NCBI GenBank assembly: GCA_017893485.1 | Contig: JACEHZ010000589.1 | Coordinates: 1,986,501-2,050,500 of the forward strand | Direction of reading: 5' to 3' | Source of the DNA: Hemerocallis citrina | Taxonomy: Eukaryota > Streptophyta > Magnoliopsida > Asparagales > Asphodelaceae | Length of the DNA: 64,000 bases | In this document: positions 1 through 12,239 of the stretch, piece by piece | Position numbering within the stretch: the stretch's first letter is position 1 | Layout of the letters: every line of letters begins with the position of its first letter | The notes under the pieces: model-generated | The model's input: only the letters and a program-made list of their open reading frames with translations | Told to the model about the DNA's origin: nothing | Databases searched by the model: none | Translations under genes and position numbers: made by a program

Positions 1-172
1 AAAAAGGGTGAGTGAGGTTTTCTGAATATAGGAGATAGTTCAAGGGTTTTCTTTTTTTTTTTTTTAATTTTTTATTTTATCTTCTCCTTCTCCTTCCAAT
101 TTTAGCCATATTTTAATCCTATATGTCTCTCACCCTCTCTCTCCACTTCTAAAATTTGCTTTTGTCTTCGTA
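1..172. other. AT-rich flank without a gene
   Basis: Poly-T and CT-rich stretches only. No open reading frame or motif of note. It ends at the A that precedes the 5' terminus of a small Helitron. Confidence 0.6.
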
Positions 173-699
173 TCTATATAATAAAACACAAAGAAAGCTA
201 TCAAGTGACTCTCATTCGATAGGGTTGAAATCAATGGTCCAGATCTAACTTCACAAAACATATTTTTCCGCCCAAAAAATTTCTCCTCAAAACTCAAATT
301 CAAATCCCCAAAACAACTCCTTTATTTATTTATTTCTCTCTCTCTCATTTTCTCCTTATTTACTCAGAAATTTATATTTTCAGATTTCAGATTTGTAAAT
401 ATTCAGATTTTTTATGCATTTTTTTATTGCTCATGTTACATTGAAAATAGCAAATATCTCATCAACAGTTAAATTTCATCATTTTTCACCCTCAAAGTTC
501 TAAGAAGTTGGATTTTACACCACCATTTATAATTATTTTTCATCATATACTAATGGAAACATTACTTTTATTTATAACTAATTATTGTTTTACTATTCAA
601 ACTTGAGCTACATAATCGTCGTTTTACTGTTTCCAAGACTTTCATATGTTGTATTGTTCCGAAGACGTGTCGTAGGCACGTCCCCATGGACAAATCTAG
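173..699 (+). mobile_element. Non-autonomous mini-Helitron
   Basis: The element starts with TCTATATAATAAAAC directly after an A. It ends with CTAG directly before a T, the A|T insertion preference of Helitrons. A short hairpin (GACGTG at 664-669 pairing with CACGTC at 677-682) lies 17 nt before the end, as expected for a Helitron 3' terminus. There is no coding capacity, so it would depend on a Rep/helicase supplied elsewhere. No target duplication is expected for this class. The termini are inferred by eye; a family alignment would settle the 5' end. Confidence 0.6.
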
Positions 700-1025
700 T
701 TATTTTACAAAATTCTATTTAAACCAAACAATTCCACTTGCCATGGCCGAAGTGGGACTATAAAGAACCCGTTGGTTGCTTTGTTTTCTTCTGAGCATTA
801 ATTGACTTTAATAAAAAAACCCTAATTAAGCTAGGGTAATGCGGATTAAGTCCAAGTTAGGTGTTCGGTTAACTTTAAGTTTTAGTTTCATTAATTAATT
901 AAATTTAGTTAATTAGTTTAAGCCATAATTAAAATGAATTTAATGTAAAACAATTTAATTAAGTGTAAGCCCTAATCTTTTAATTAATTAAGATCAATTT
1001 AGTTAATTAAGATCAGTTTAATTAG
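700..1025. other. AT-rich flank with repeated TTAATTAAGATCA motifs
   Basis: No gene. From about 860 the sequence is an irregular repetition of TTAATTAA and AAGATCAATTTAG-like words. The same sequence type resumes at 16528-16760, on the far side of the MULE. The two blocks are therefore probably one original locus split by that insertion. Confidence 0.55.
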
Positions 1026-1055
1026 TGTTAAGGATTTAAAGACACCCAAAATTTA

Positions 1056-2106
1056 GGGGGCGTTTGGTACGCGGTAATGTATAAGGAAATCTAGGATTAC
1101 CCTCTTGATTACCTGGTTTGGTAAGACATAGGTATAGTTTTGTAAATAATTTTAAATTCTCAGGATTATCAAAATAATTAGTTTGGAAGGATAAACATTC
1201 CGTAGGATTTGTGGATTCCTCCACATAAAAAATGAGTGAGATTATTGCATACCCAAAACACCCTTCAGATTTCTGGCTTATCATATAACTCGCTCTTGTT
1301 CCCTTCAACCAAATTCACCCGGAACTGATATAGGTTTCCAACAACAAAACTTTCCCCATTCTCCCCTTCGAGTTCGACTATCTAGTTCACTCCAAAATCC
1401 GAACCGATCCACCTCTCTACTTCTCATCGCCTTTCTCAAACCCATCATCGTCTTCCTCTTCTCTTCCAATCCCAAAAGGTAAATAAATAAAAAAAATTAA
1501 TTCCAACCTGGGAATCCAGTGCATCTTCTTCCATGTACTTGCAAATAATTCACACTTATTTTATTTTTTGTCGCATATGAATAATAACAATAACTCCCTA
1601 TAATCCTGAAATTTTCTTGACCATGATTTGAGTTATCCACAAACCCCTATAAATTCGTTGGTGATTCGGTCGAATTCGGGGTAATTTTTAGGAAATTGTG
1701 CATCTTCCTTTTTTTTTTACAGGATTAGGATTTGTAATGGAATTTAACGAAACATCAGATGAAACATAGTATTCTACTTGTTAATTTACTAAAGTTTTAT
1801 AAGATATATATCGGTAATACTTTTGCACATGCATGCATATACATCAATTACTAAATTAGATAACTTTTAGATTTATTTATTTTTAAATAAAGCCAAAAGG
1901 GTATTTTCGGTAATGTCTACTATAGAGATGAATTGATGGGAATAAATTGTTCTATACCAAACACAGTAATAAAGTATTCCCAGGCATGTAATGTCGTATA
2001 CCAAGCACAGTATTGCAATATTCCCGGGAATCTTCATTCCCACCCTCATATTCCTGAGGATCCACCAATTCCTGGGAATTCTCCAATCCGCGTACCAAAC
2101 GCCCCC
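1056..2106. mobile_element. Tourist/PIF-Harbinger-type element in the MULE left TIR
   Basis: Perfect 19-bp terminal inverted repeats: GGGGGCGTTTGGTACGCGG at 1056-1074 and its reverse complement at 2088-2106. They are flanked by a TTA duplication (1053-1055 and 2107-2109), the hallmark of PIF/Harbinger and Tourist elements. The interior (1051 bp in all) is AT-rich. It has degenerate subterminal repeats (CCAAACACAGTAAT near 1960, CCAAGCACAGTATT near 2000) and no transposase. It is longer than most Tourist MITEs, so it is either a deletion derivative or carries further unrecognised insertions. It separates the outer about 30 bp of the MULE terminus from the rest. Confidence 0.85.
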
Positions 2107-2300
2107 TTATAGTAATACCCTGCACACACCTAAAGTGAAAATAATTACCCAATAGCACTCAAACATTTTTTTATAATTTGACCTAAAGGCCCCCGCTGTA
2201 AATTTCTCAGTTAAGTTAGTGAAATATTCATGGAATATACCTCTTAACGGGTTCATACCCGTTAATAAGCATTTGTGAAAAGATCGAAATGCCTTTTTCT
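2107..2300. repeat. MULE left TIR, inner part
   Basis: This segment (TAGTAATACCC, CACACACCT, AATTTGACCTAAAGGC) pairs in reverse complement with 16380-16493 (TTTATGTCAAATTTTA, GGGTATTACTATA, GGTGTGTATAG). Together with 1026-1055 it forms the left terminal repeat. The direction 5' to the GRF ORF suggests it also held that gene's promoter. Similarity fades after about 2300. Confidence 0.65.
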
Positions 2301-2516
2301 ACATCTTCAATAGCTCCCGATTTCTTCTTCTCTTCTTACTGTGTATTTCTTCTTCCACTTTCTAAACTCTAACTATCATCTCATGAAATTTATTTAACCC
2401 ACTCACTCAATCTCCATCTCCGATCAAATCCCAAACCAACTGCATCTCCACCGCATCTAATATCCACCGCATCTAAGCTCTCATCTCCATAATTTCATCT
2501 CACTCTCCACATCTTC

Positions 2517-2825
2517 ATGTCTGTCACAAGTTCATATTGGGAATCAACGCAGAATCCATTGATGTGCCACTGTGAGCTTCCTGTGAGAGCCAAAATCGTT
2601 GAGTGTATAAGAGGTAAGAATCAATGTAGGTTCTTCTACTCTTGTCTCAATTACAAAGGCAAAGATGAGCCGAGGGGCAAGTTTTGTAGGTGGGTATCAA
2701 TAGATTATGATAGAGATGAGAAAGAGATGGGGGTGGTGGAGTTGAAAGCAATTTTGTCTGAGCAAAAGGAGGTCTTGAAATCAATGAAATTAATGGATGT
2801 TAATTTAACTGCGAAGCTTGTTTAG
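2517..2825 (+). CDS. GRF-type zinc-finger protein carried by the MULE
   Basis: A 102-residue ORF. Residues 17-63 show the plant GRF zinc-finger pattern: Cys17-x-Cys19, then a basic/aromatic stretch with Arg-Phe-Phe before Cys43, then Cys57-Arg-Trp59. The C-terminal third (about 74-100) is charged and heptad-like, a probable short coiled coil. In plants such proteins usually end in a membrane helix. Here the reading frame stops, but the +1 frame immediately downstream (2826-2910) encodes an 18-residue hydrophobic run, so a one-base frame lesion may have removed a C-terminal anchor. GRF fingers are nucleic-acid-binding modules; the role here is unknown. It lies about 200 bp inside the left TIR and could be captured host sequence or an accessory MULE gene. 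Confidence 0.65.
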   Translation: MSVTSSYWESTQNPLMCHCELPVRAKIVECIRGKNQCRFFYSCLNYKGKDEPRGKFCRWVSIDYDRDEKEMGVVELKAILSEQKEVLKSMKLMDVNLTAKLV

Positions 2826-3860
2826 TTGGAGACTTGTCTCAGTGGCTTCACATAACTATTTCATAATTGTTTTGTTCTTTTTGCTGTATATATTGTTGTT
2901 GTTAATGTGATGCATATCATACAATAGACGATGAAAATGTATTTGCGTATTGTAAGAAAAGTATTCGTTAATGGAATATGATTGAATGAATGAATGTATC
3001 TTTATGAAGACATAATTATCATGTTTTGCAATGAGAAGTATCAGTTTTTTATGTGCAATATTTGTTATCTAATTGTGATTTGTCTGCATATAAACATACA
3101 GTCTTCATATGCTGCGTATAAACCATATGCAGTGTTATGGGTGAAAAAGTGGATAATTCATATCAGCCATTGGCATGATATCTCTGTGTATAACTCATTA
3201 ATATGCAGCAATTATATAGGATGGTACATGACATGCAATTAGACAACTTGATGAACAAAACAGACTGCATCATAAATTCCTGACATGATCCATATACAGA
3301 AAACTGAGACTGAAACCGTTTCATAAGTTTCAAAAAACTAAAACTGAGACAAAAATAAAACATATACATTCTTTACATGCAACTTATAATCATCACACTG
3401 CGTACATGTATGCAAATTTTGTGCAGACAACATCTATGTAGCATTCAAGAATGCAGTAAGATGTTTATTTGCAACATTCACAGAACTATGGGTTGCAATA
3501 ATGAAGAACTCATTCATATATAGCAATTAGATAACCTCATATAGAACGAGCATACTAAAACCTGACGCAAAAAACAGCGTACACAAATATAGGCTTAGAG
3601 AACCTGATACCTAAAACCTAGTTCATGTACATAATATTGAAGAAACTGATACAAGAATTCTTCATACACAAAGCTAATAATAGTTTAGACTGTTATAAAA
3701 ATTAGCTTAGCCTAATACAAAATAGCTTAACCTGATACATAAACCAGATACATGTTTAATCTACTAACAAAAATAGATACACTAGACAACAATTTTTTTG
3801 CAGCATAAATTCCCAGCCATAACGACACTTATTACAATCAATTTTTACTATGACAACCCA
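2826..3860. other. MULE interior without a recognisable gene
   Basis: AT-rich (about two-thirds A+T) DNA between the GRF ORF and the inserted LTR element. The first 85 bp hold the out-of-frame hydrophobic peptide noted for the GRF gene. Short ORFs at 2994-3242 and 3163-3369 have no family signature and overlap on opposite strands. I see no other structure. Confidence 0.5.
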
Positions 3861-6798
3861 TGTCACGCCCTGCTTTCCAAAATACGGGAATACGAGCACG
3901 TGACAAGGCCTAGCGAATGATTTTAATATCATCCATAAGCTGTACCAGTCTTAACTCAACAATATGAAAGAAAATAATCACAACTACGCAGATAAATATA
4001 ATCGCATAAACAGAATAAAATTCAATAACCAAATCTGAAATACAAGCACTTACCAAATAGCTCGAGAATATGCAATGCGGTAACAGTTCGACGAGTTCCT
4101 TTCGGTTACCCATCACTATACCTGAATGACGTAACTCAAAAGAAAGAGAAAGAGAACCTGTTAGAGCAAGCTTCGGGCGACAAGTAGTAGAAAGCAGTAA
4201 AATAAGAATAAAGGAATATATAACAAGAACAAAAATTAGAACAATATTGGAGTCAATAAATGATAAACGATAACAAAATCAAAGGTTGATAATCAATAAT
4301 TCAGAATCAGGAATCAATGTTTAATAACTAGTATTCAGAATTAGTGTCAATGTTCAATGTTCATTTATGTCTATAAGTCTATTATTCATTTTAATCCTAA
4401 CTAATGCACGTACTACTGCATCCCATACTACATGTTCCATGCATACAATCAATTTTGTTTAGACCAAGGTGATAGATTCTATAGATCATGTACTCGGAAA
4501 TGATATTCAATAATGACCAATGACCGAATCAATCGAGATACTATAATCAGTAATCTACAATTAATCGATGACCGATATGACCAATAGACCAATAGACTGA
4601 TAGACCGATATACCGATAAATAGGGAAATATGGGCCCCTCTACCGAGTACAGTCACTATGTCATCAATTACCCTAGTTAACCCTTAACCCCGGTTTGTTA
4701 TCATTTTATTAATAATCATTTATGAACATGCCTATGATCAATGTAGACGATGGTATCAATACTTATGCAACAAGTACAATCGATGAGACCAATAGCACTA
4801 ATACAATTTCAAGATGATAGCGAGACTATACGATACATGAAATACACATAGTACAATTTATTAAATACGGAAAACATGGTTTATATGCAAAATATAACAA
4901 TATATGGACTAAGTGTACTACGATTTCTTTGTGCAAGATTTTAAGTCATTGTGTCAGGAACCGAGTCGAAACCTCAGTACGAAGTCGGACAAATGACAAG
5001 GCAGTATATTTGAAAGTTCCATAATACAATAAGTTATGGTTCAAGTTTTATTTCAATCGCAATGGCACAATAAGACAACTATGAATCAACAGCATTATAC
5101 AATAAAGAAACAATGAAGTTCAATTAAATGTGATATTCAAATTGATTACAACTTGCCGGATTTCAAAAAGTGTTTTCTTGAACTAGAAATAATAAAAATG
5201 AGTTCAAGAGACGCTTACCCGTAGGAGACGATTCGAGTAAATGGAATAATGGGATTAGAATCCCGGCGGCAATAGCGACGATCACGATCGAGTACGGATC
5301 TTGATGATGATTGACGATCAAGGATGATCGGACGGCTGAGATTCGATGATCAAGAATCAACAACAAACATAAAATTGGATCCCCAACAAAACACCAAACA
5401 CAGATCCCAAGCACACAGAGAACAGCAACACACGGAACAGCCAAGATCGGATCTCCAACCCACACAACAGCAAACAAAAGCAGATCTCTTCACACCCCCA
5501 ATAGCAAACAGGGAAAATAGGATTCCCTGCACCAATACAGCACACACCAAAACAGTCCCTGTTCCTTTTCCTCACTCGACAGAGAGAGAGAGTGGGAGTC
5601 TGGCGACGATTGCGAACACTATGGCAGATGGCGACAGTAGCGGTTACCACGATGAGGCAAGGGCGGCTGATGGCGGCGGCGCGGGGTCGGGAAGCGACGC
5701 AGTTACTAAATACAGCGGTGCGACGGTGGGAAGCGCTTGTTGCTGCTGCTGTCAGTCATCGGAGGAGGTGTTGGTGACGATGGGATGGAGGTGGCGAAGA
5801 GGATAGCGCCGGCGAGGGCGGTGCGACACAGCGACGTTGCTGCTGTCGCTCGGGCTGCGTGCGGGCACGTGCGCGTGCTGAGGTGGTCGCGACGCGACGC
5901 AGGGAGAGGGGAAAAGAGCAAGAGGAACGGGATGGAGAGGTAGGTGGCACGGGGTGGAAGGTGAACAGGCGTGAGAGAGAGATGGGTTGGCGTCGCTCTT
6001 GTGGTCGCGACGGTAGAGCGAAGGGAAGAGGGACGAAGGAGCACCGGGAGAACGCCGAGGGAGAAGGACGGGAGAAGGTAGATGAGAAGTCAGAGGTGGA
6101 AGGGGGAGATGAAGCGGCTGGGGGAATAAAGGTGAAAAGACGCATGGGTTTAAATAAGTAGGGGAAAATATGTGTTAGGGTTTAGGGGGTTAATCGGGTG
6201 TGGATTAACGGGCATAGGCTTAGAGGGTAAAAGGGGTAATGGGTAATAGGGATTCTGGGTTGATATGATAATGGGTATTAGCTAATAGGATGGTTGTACA
6301 GGGCAATGGGTTTGGGAAATAAATGGGTATTGGGGTTTTATATAATGGGTTAAGGGTAAAACAATATAATGGGTTTAAGAAAAAGAAATCCAATAAAGAA
6401 AATGAGATAACCAATAAAATGAAAATAACACTTTTAGTAAAATGTAGCTTGTATTACAGTATATAATTAATTTAAAATAATTACAAATACCAAATAGAAG
6501 TGGATTTTTAATAACCAGTCAAAAGTAACAATAAAAACAATAATACTAATAACAATATTAAGAAGAAGAAAATGATAAAAATAATAACAGTATTGATAAT
6601 AATAATCGAAATCAAAGTAATAATAACAAAAATAAAATTTGCATTACAATATAAATCATACAAAATAGTTCAATAAAATTATTGATCGAAAACAGATTTT
6701 GATAGGAGATCCAACAATACATTTTGACAAAATAATTTGCAAAACTTTAAAATACAGAAAATACACAAAAATACATTTTTGGAAAAACAGGGGTTACA
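3861..6798 (-). repeat. 3' LTR of the coding-less element
   Basis: 2938 bp, TGTCACGCC...GGTTACA on the plus strand. It matches 9232-12155 almost throughout, with scattered substitutions and small indels. A GC-rich block (about 5600-6100) with AG repeats follows, on the minus strand, a TATTTAAA box near 6150. This suggests a transcription start and leader there. Small ORFs in the GC-rich block run in several frames on both strands and look fortuitous. Confidence 0.82.
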
Positions 6799-9231
6799 AA
6801 TCCTACCCTAATTACAACAAAATTTCGTTCTCGAAATTTGCTTAGGCAGTACATAGGAGAAGGCAAAAGCAAACTGAGGGGAATAACAAAATAAGGAATT
6901 AAAAGAAAAGGAACAAAGCAGTGGCAACACCAGAAAAAGGAGTGGATAACAATGAGGTCAATTGGAAGGCATGAAAGAGAATAAACAGTATCCAAAGAAA
7001 CGAAATAACACAATATAACAAATATGATAAAGGAGTAGGCAGAACTGGAATCAAAGAGAGAATGAACAGGGAAGAATGGAATCAAATAATGAATGGGTGC
7101 ATGATGACAAAATGGAATACAAGAAAGAAGTAACCAGTATCAAAAATGGAGAAGAACACAACAAGATTTGCAAGATAACAAAGCAAAGAGATGAAGAAAT
7201 AGATAGAGCTGGAATCGAAAAAAGGATGGATAAGGAAGAGATGAACCAAGCAACGAGTCAACGGATGAGGACAAATACAAGAGATAGGAAAAAGCAAACA
7301 ATGCAAGGAAGGAGAAGCAACAATAGGATCCTGGGACCTGTGGGTTTTGGGCCCACCAACCTTCTGCTGCGACACTCAGATGGTGACATTCCAAGCTGCA
7401 GACATATCGTTGTAGACCACATGACACCAAGCGACGATCCGAGCAGGAAGAAAAGAATGAAATACCAGAATAAAATTGGGCTTTAGATGATGGCTTTAAT
7501 TTAAATAATTAAAAGATATGCTATAGATCAAAACTAATGGGTTTTAACAAAATAATAATAACAACAAATATTAATAATAAAATAATAATATCAATCGTAA
7601 TAGAATTGTAATAACAATAATAAAATAACTATAACATAATATTAAAAATAATAATAACAGTAATAATAACATTAATAAAAATCATCATAATCATACTGGT
7701 AATAATAATAATAATAAAATTAAAAACGTTAACAATACCGATAATAATGATAATACATACAAACAACAAAGAAACACAAACTTAAAGGTGATATAAAAAA
7801 AAATAGTTTTAGAAAAATAACCAGTCAAGATACATAGAAATACGAACAAATTTAGTTAGGTAAAGAAAATATTAATAACAATGAATGTAACAGACATATA
7901 ATAATTAGTGAATGTTGACATTATAATCACTACTCGAAAAATACATTAAAGGGTAACGAGCAAAATAGGCCAAAATATATGTATGCAAGAAGACTTAAAA
8001 GGAGTTCATCAAATATTACAAAAGTAAGCGTCAAATCATTAATTAGGACGTAAAAACAAAAGTAAGTGAGAAATCTAAAATATTACAGAATTGGACAACG
8101 ATGGAAATAAATAGTAATTCACAAAGAAACGAAAGCTTAGACAATAGTTGATGTACTCAATCTTAACATAAATGGAAGAAAGGAAACAAAAAAATTTGTA
8201 AACACAAAACAGAGTAAAATCAACTATACTAGTTCAAATTGTATGGAAACATAAATTGTAATTGTATAAACAAAATGTCATAAAGAAAATATTTCTTTAC
8301 CATTCGTTTCATTATACAAGTAAAGAGTCTCGAAATATCAATTAGCAAATAGGTAGAAAATCTTGCCTCCTTAACATCAAGTTGCATGTTTGCCTTTACG
8401 ACATCAGGTTGCAGATTGCCGTCTGAATATTCGGTTGCACATTTTACCTCCCCAACGTCCAGTTGCAATTTGCCTCCATTGACATCGTGTTGCATATTTG
8501 CCATATCGATATTAGGTTGCACAGAAATGGTAAAATGGAAGATGTAATCTTCCATATGCACAGGGATATGGAACATTTAATTTAAGTATGATGTTATGTT
8601 TTGAAATTCGTGATATAAAAATAGTAGAAAGGTAAGAAATGGAGTTGAAAGTCACACAATGAAATATCAAAATAGATGTATAAATCATAAATATCAAACA
8701 CAATATACAAACTAGTAGTAGTGAAAATGATTTATAAAAGTAGGGAGAAAAACGGAATGAAATACATGAATAAGCACAATACAAATGTGAATGAGAATAA
8801 ATATGCAGTGTAGCAAATTTACACAATAAACATATCCTAAAAATATACAGTATCGTAGGAATTAAACAAGCCTCTAACATGTCGTTGAAGATCCACCGAT
8901 GCCGATCGACGAACCAAGCAGGAAGAAAAGAATAGACAACTCCAGAATCAAAGAAATATAGGCACAAAAGAATAAAATTATATCCAGTAAAGAATCAATG
9001 AAGATGAGGACTACAAGGGACGAAAGGAACCAAGGATTGAATGACTTGAATAAGAAGGGATCAAAGAGGAATTAGATAAGAGGAGTATCTAGATTATATG
9101 TTGGTTATTACATGTTCATGTAATTGACGTGGTGCGCATATTATTGAGTTAGACTGGTTAAACCCAAACTAATCAGGATCAAATCCCAAACTAGTTACAG
9201 TCTAACTTGGCTCTGATACCACTAAAAATCT
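6799..9231 (-). other. Internal region of the coding-less LTR element
   Basis: AT-rich and non-coding. It begins on the left with a polypurine-like tract in minus sense (6799-6812) next to a motif resembling the pre-PPT segment of chromoviruses (TTTCGAGAACGAAATTTTG, minus sense). A 40-60 bp stretch near 7405-7470 (ACGATCCGAGCAGGAAGAAAAG) recurs in diverged form near 8885-8950. ORFs at 7076-7486 and 8512-8967 show no retroelement domain. Confidence 0.6.
9209..9221 (-). promoter_or_regulatory. Primer-binding site, initiator-Met tRNA type
   Basis: Minus-strand TGGTATCAGAGCC, 10 bases inside the 5' (right-hand) LTR. This is the usual site complementary to the 3' end of plant initiator methionine tRNA. 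It fixes the element's orientation as minus. Confidence 0.8.
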
Positions 9232-12155
9232 TGTCACGCCCCGCTTCCCAAAATATGGGAATACGAGCACGTCATATGGCCCAGCGAATGATTTTAACAT
9301 CATTCATAAGCTGTACCAGTCTTAACTCAACAACATGAAATGAATTAATCACAATCACGCAGATAAATATAATCGCATAAACAGAATAAAATTCAATAAC
9401 CAAATCTGGAATAGAACTTACCAAATAGCTCGAGAATATGCAATGCGGTAACAGTTCGAAAAGTTCCTTTTGGTTACCCATCACTGTACCTGTATGACGT
9501 AACTCAAAAGAAAGAGGAAGAGAACCCTTTAGAGCAAGCTTCGGGCGAAAAGTAGTAGAAAGCAGTAAAATAGAAAAATAAAAGACTATATAACAAGAAC
9601 AGAAATTGGAACAATATTGGAGTCAATAAATGATAAACGGTAACAAAATCAAAGGTTGATAATCAATAATTCAAAATCAGGAATCAATGTTTAATAACTA
9701 GTATTCAGTATTAGTGTCATTGTCCAATGTTCATTTATGTCTATAAGTCTATTATTCATTTTAATCCTAACTAATGCACGTACTACTGTATCCCATACTA
9801 CATGTTCCATGCATACAATCAATTTTATTTAGACCAAGGTGGTAGATTCTATAGATCATGTACTCGGAAACGATATTCAATAATGACCGATGACCGAATC
9901 AATCGGATACTGTAGTCAGTAATCTACAATTAATCGATGACCGATATGACCAATAGATCAATAGAACGATAGACCGATAAACCGATAAATAGGGAAACAC
10001 AGGCCCCTTCTCCAGTACAGTCACTATGTCATCAACTACCGTAGTCAACTCTTAACCTCGCCTTGTTATCATTTTATTAATAATTATTTATGAACATGCC
10101 TATGATCATTGTAGACGATGGTATCAATACTCATGCAACAGGTACAATCAATGAGACCAATAGCACTAGTACAATTTCAAGATGATATCGAGACTATACG
10201 ATACATGAAATACACGTGGTACAATTTATTAAATACGGAAAACATGGTTTATATGCAAAACATAACAACATATGGACTAAGTGTACTACGATTTCTATGT
10301 GCAAGATTTTAAGTCATTGTGTCAGGAACCGGGTCGAAACCTCAGTACAAAGTCGGGCAAATGACAAGGCCGCATATTTGAAAGTTCCATAATACAATAA
10401 GTTACGATTCATGTTTTATTTCAATAGCAATGGCACGATAAGACAACTATGAGTCAACAGCATTACACAATAAAGAAACAATGAAGTTCAATTAAATGTG
10501 ATATTCAAATTGATTACAACTTGCCGGATTTCAAAAAGTGTTTTCTTGAACTAGAAATAATAAAAATGAGTTCAAGAGACGCTTGCTTGTAGGAGACGAT
10601 TCGAGTAAATGGGATAACGGGATTAGAATCCCGACGGCAACGACGATGATCACGATCGATTACAGATCTTGATGATGATCGACGATCAAGGGTGATCGGA
10701 CGGTTGAGATTCAATGATCAAGAATCAACAACAAACATCAAATCGGATCCCCAACAAAATACCAAACACAGATCCCAAGCACAGACAGAACAACAACACA
10801 CTGAACAGCCAAGATCGAATCTCCAACCCACACAATAGCAAACAAGAGCATATCTCTTCACACCCCCAACAGCAAACAGGGAAAATAGGATTCCCTGCAC
10901 CAATATAGCACGCACCAAAACAGTCCCTATTCCTCTTCCTCACTCGACAGAGAGAGAGAGAGTGGGGGTCTGGCGGCGACTGCGAACACAATGGCGGATG
11001 GCGACAATAGCGGTGACCACGGCGAGGCGAGGGCAGCTGACGGTGGCGGCGCGGGGTTGGGAAGCGACGCAGCTACCAAAGACGGCGGTGTGACGGCGGG
11101 AAGCGCTCGCCGCTGCTTCTGTTAGTCGGAGGAGGTGTTGGTGAGGATGGGATGGAGGTGGCGATGAGGATAGCACCGACGAGGGCGACGCGATACAACG
11201 ACGTTGCTGCTGTCGCTCAGGCTGCATGTGTGCGCGTGCGCGTGCTGAGGTGGTCGCGACGCGACACAGGGAGAGGGGAAGAGAGCAAGAGGAACGGGAT
11301 GGAGAGGTAGGCGGCACAGGGTGGAAGGTGAACAGGCGTGAGAGAGAGATGGGTTGGCGTCGCTGTTGTGGTCGCAACAGCGGAGCGAAGGGAAGAGGGA
11401 CGAAGGAGCATCGGGAGAACGCCGAGGGAGAGGGACGGGAGAAGGTAGATGAGAAGTCGGAGGTGGAAAAGGGAGATGAAGCGGCTGGGGGAATAAAGGT
11501 GAACAGACGCATGGGTTTAAATAAGTAGGGGAAAATATGTGTTAGGGTTTAGGGGGTTAATCGGGTGTGGGTTAACGGGCATAGGCTTATAGGGTAAAAG
11601 GGGTAATGGGTAATAGGGATTCTGGGTAGATATGATAATGGGTATTAGCTAATAGGATTGTTGTATAGGGCAATGGGTTTGGAAAATAAATGGGTATTGG
11701 GGTTTTGTATAATGGGTTAAGGGTAAAACAATATAATGGGTTTAAGAAAAAGAAATCCAATAAGAAAAATGAGATAACCAATAAAATGAAAATAACACTT
11801 TTAGTAAAATGTAGCTTGTATTGCAGTATAGAATTAATTTAAAATAATTACAAATACCAAATAGAAGTGGATTTTTAATAACCAGTCAAAAGTAACAATA
11901 ATAACAATAATACTAATAAAAATAATAATAAGAAGAAAATGATAAAAATAATAACAGTATTGATAATAATAATCGAAATCAAAGTAATAATAACATAAAT
12001 TAAATTTTCATTACAATATAAATCATAGAAAATAGTTCAATAAAATTATTGATCGAAAACAGATTTTGATAGGAGATCCAACAATACATTTTGACAAAAT
12101 AATTTGCGAAACTTTAAAATACAGAAAATACACAAAAATATATTTTTAGGAAAAC
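9232..12155 (-). repeat. 5' LTR of the coding-less element, outer end clipped
   Basis: About 2.92 kb, matching 3861-6798. Similarity stops at GGAAAACA (12149-12155), whereas the other copy continues through GGGGTTACA. The outermost bases, which should begin the LTR on the minus strand, were lost at the junction with the MULE transposase tail. The GC-rich leader block is at about 10960-11510. Confidence 0.8.
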
Positions 12156-12210
12156 AAGAGATGCCTCTGCCACCCCTGACCTTTCCACCACTGCCTCTGA
12201 GAGGTACAGT

Positions 12211-12239
12211 CCCCCCCTCCCCCCCCCCCCCCCCCCCCC
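12211..12239. repeat. Poly-C tract
   Basis: Seven C, one T, then 21 uninterrupted C. On the minus strand it would encode a Gly run in the Gly/Arg-rich tail of the MULE transposase. It could slip during replication or be miscounted in sequencing. Confidence 0.9.

Larger units (their letters stand above)
3861..12155 (-). mobile_element. Coding-less LTR retrotransposon (LARD-like), minus strand
   Basis: Two long direct repeats (3861-6798 and 9232-12155) start with TGTCACGCC; the left copy ends GGGGTTACA. They enclose only 2.43 kb. Orientation is minus, because a primer-binding site matching initiator-Met tRNA lies just inside the right LTR and a purine-rich tract lies inside the left one. The interior encodes no gag, protease, reverse transcriptase or integrase that I can recognise, so it would need another element's proteins. 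The right LTR lacks its last about 15 bp and runs directly into MULE sequence, so no target duplication can be confirmed. Confidence 0.8.

Noticed and set aside
5324..5806. 160-codon ORF in the GC-rich part of the LTR
   Set aside because: It overlaps many ORFs on both strands, lies in an LTR leader, and the copy in the other LTR does not keep the same frame.
6170..6380. TTTAGGG-like words (interstitial telomere?)
   Set aside because: Only one good TTTAGGG word, then degenerate G-rich sequence. It is present in both LTR copies, so it belongs to the LTR.
7076..7486. 136-codon ORF in the coding-less element as a possible gag
   Set aside because: No capsid or knuckle motif, and it lies opposite to the element's direction.
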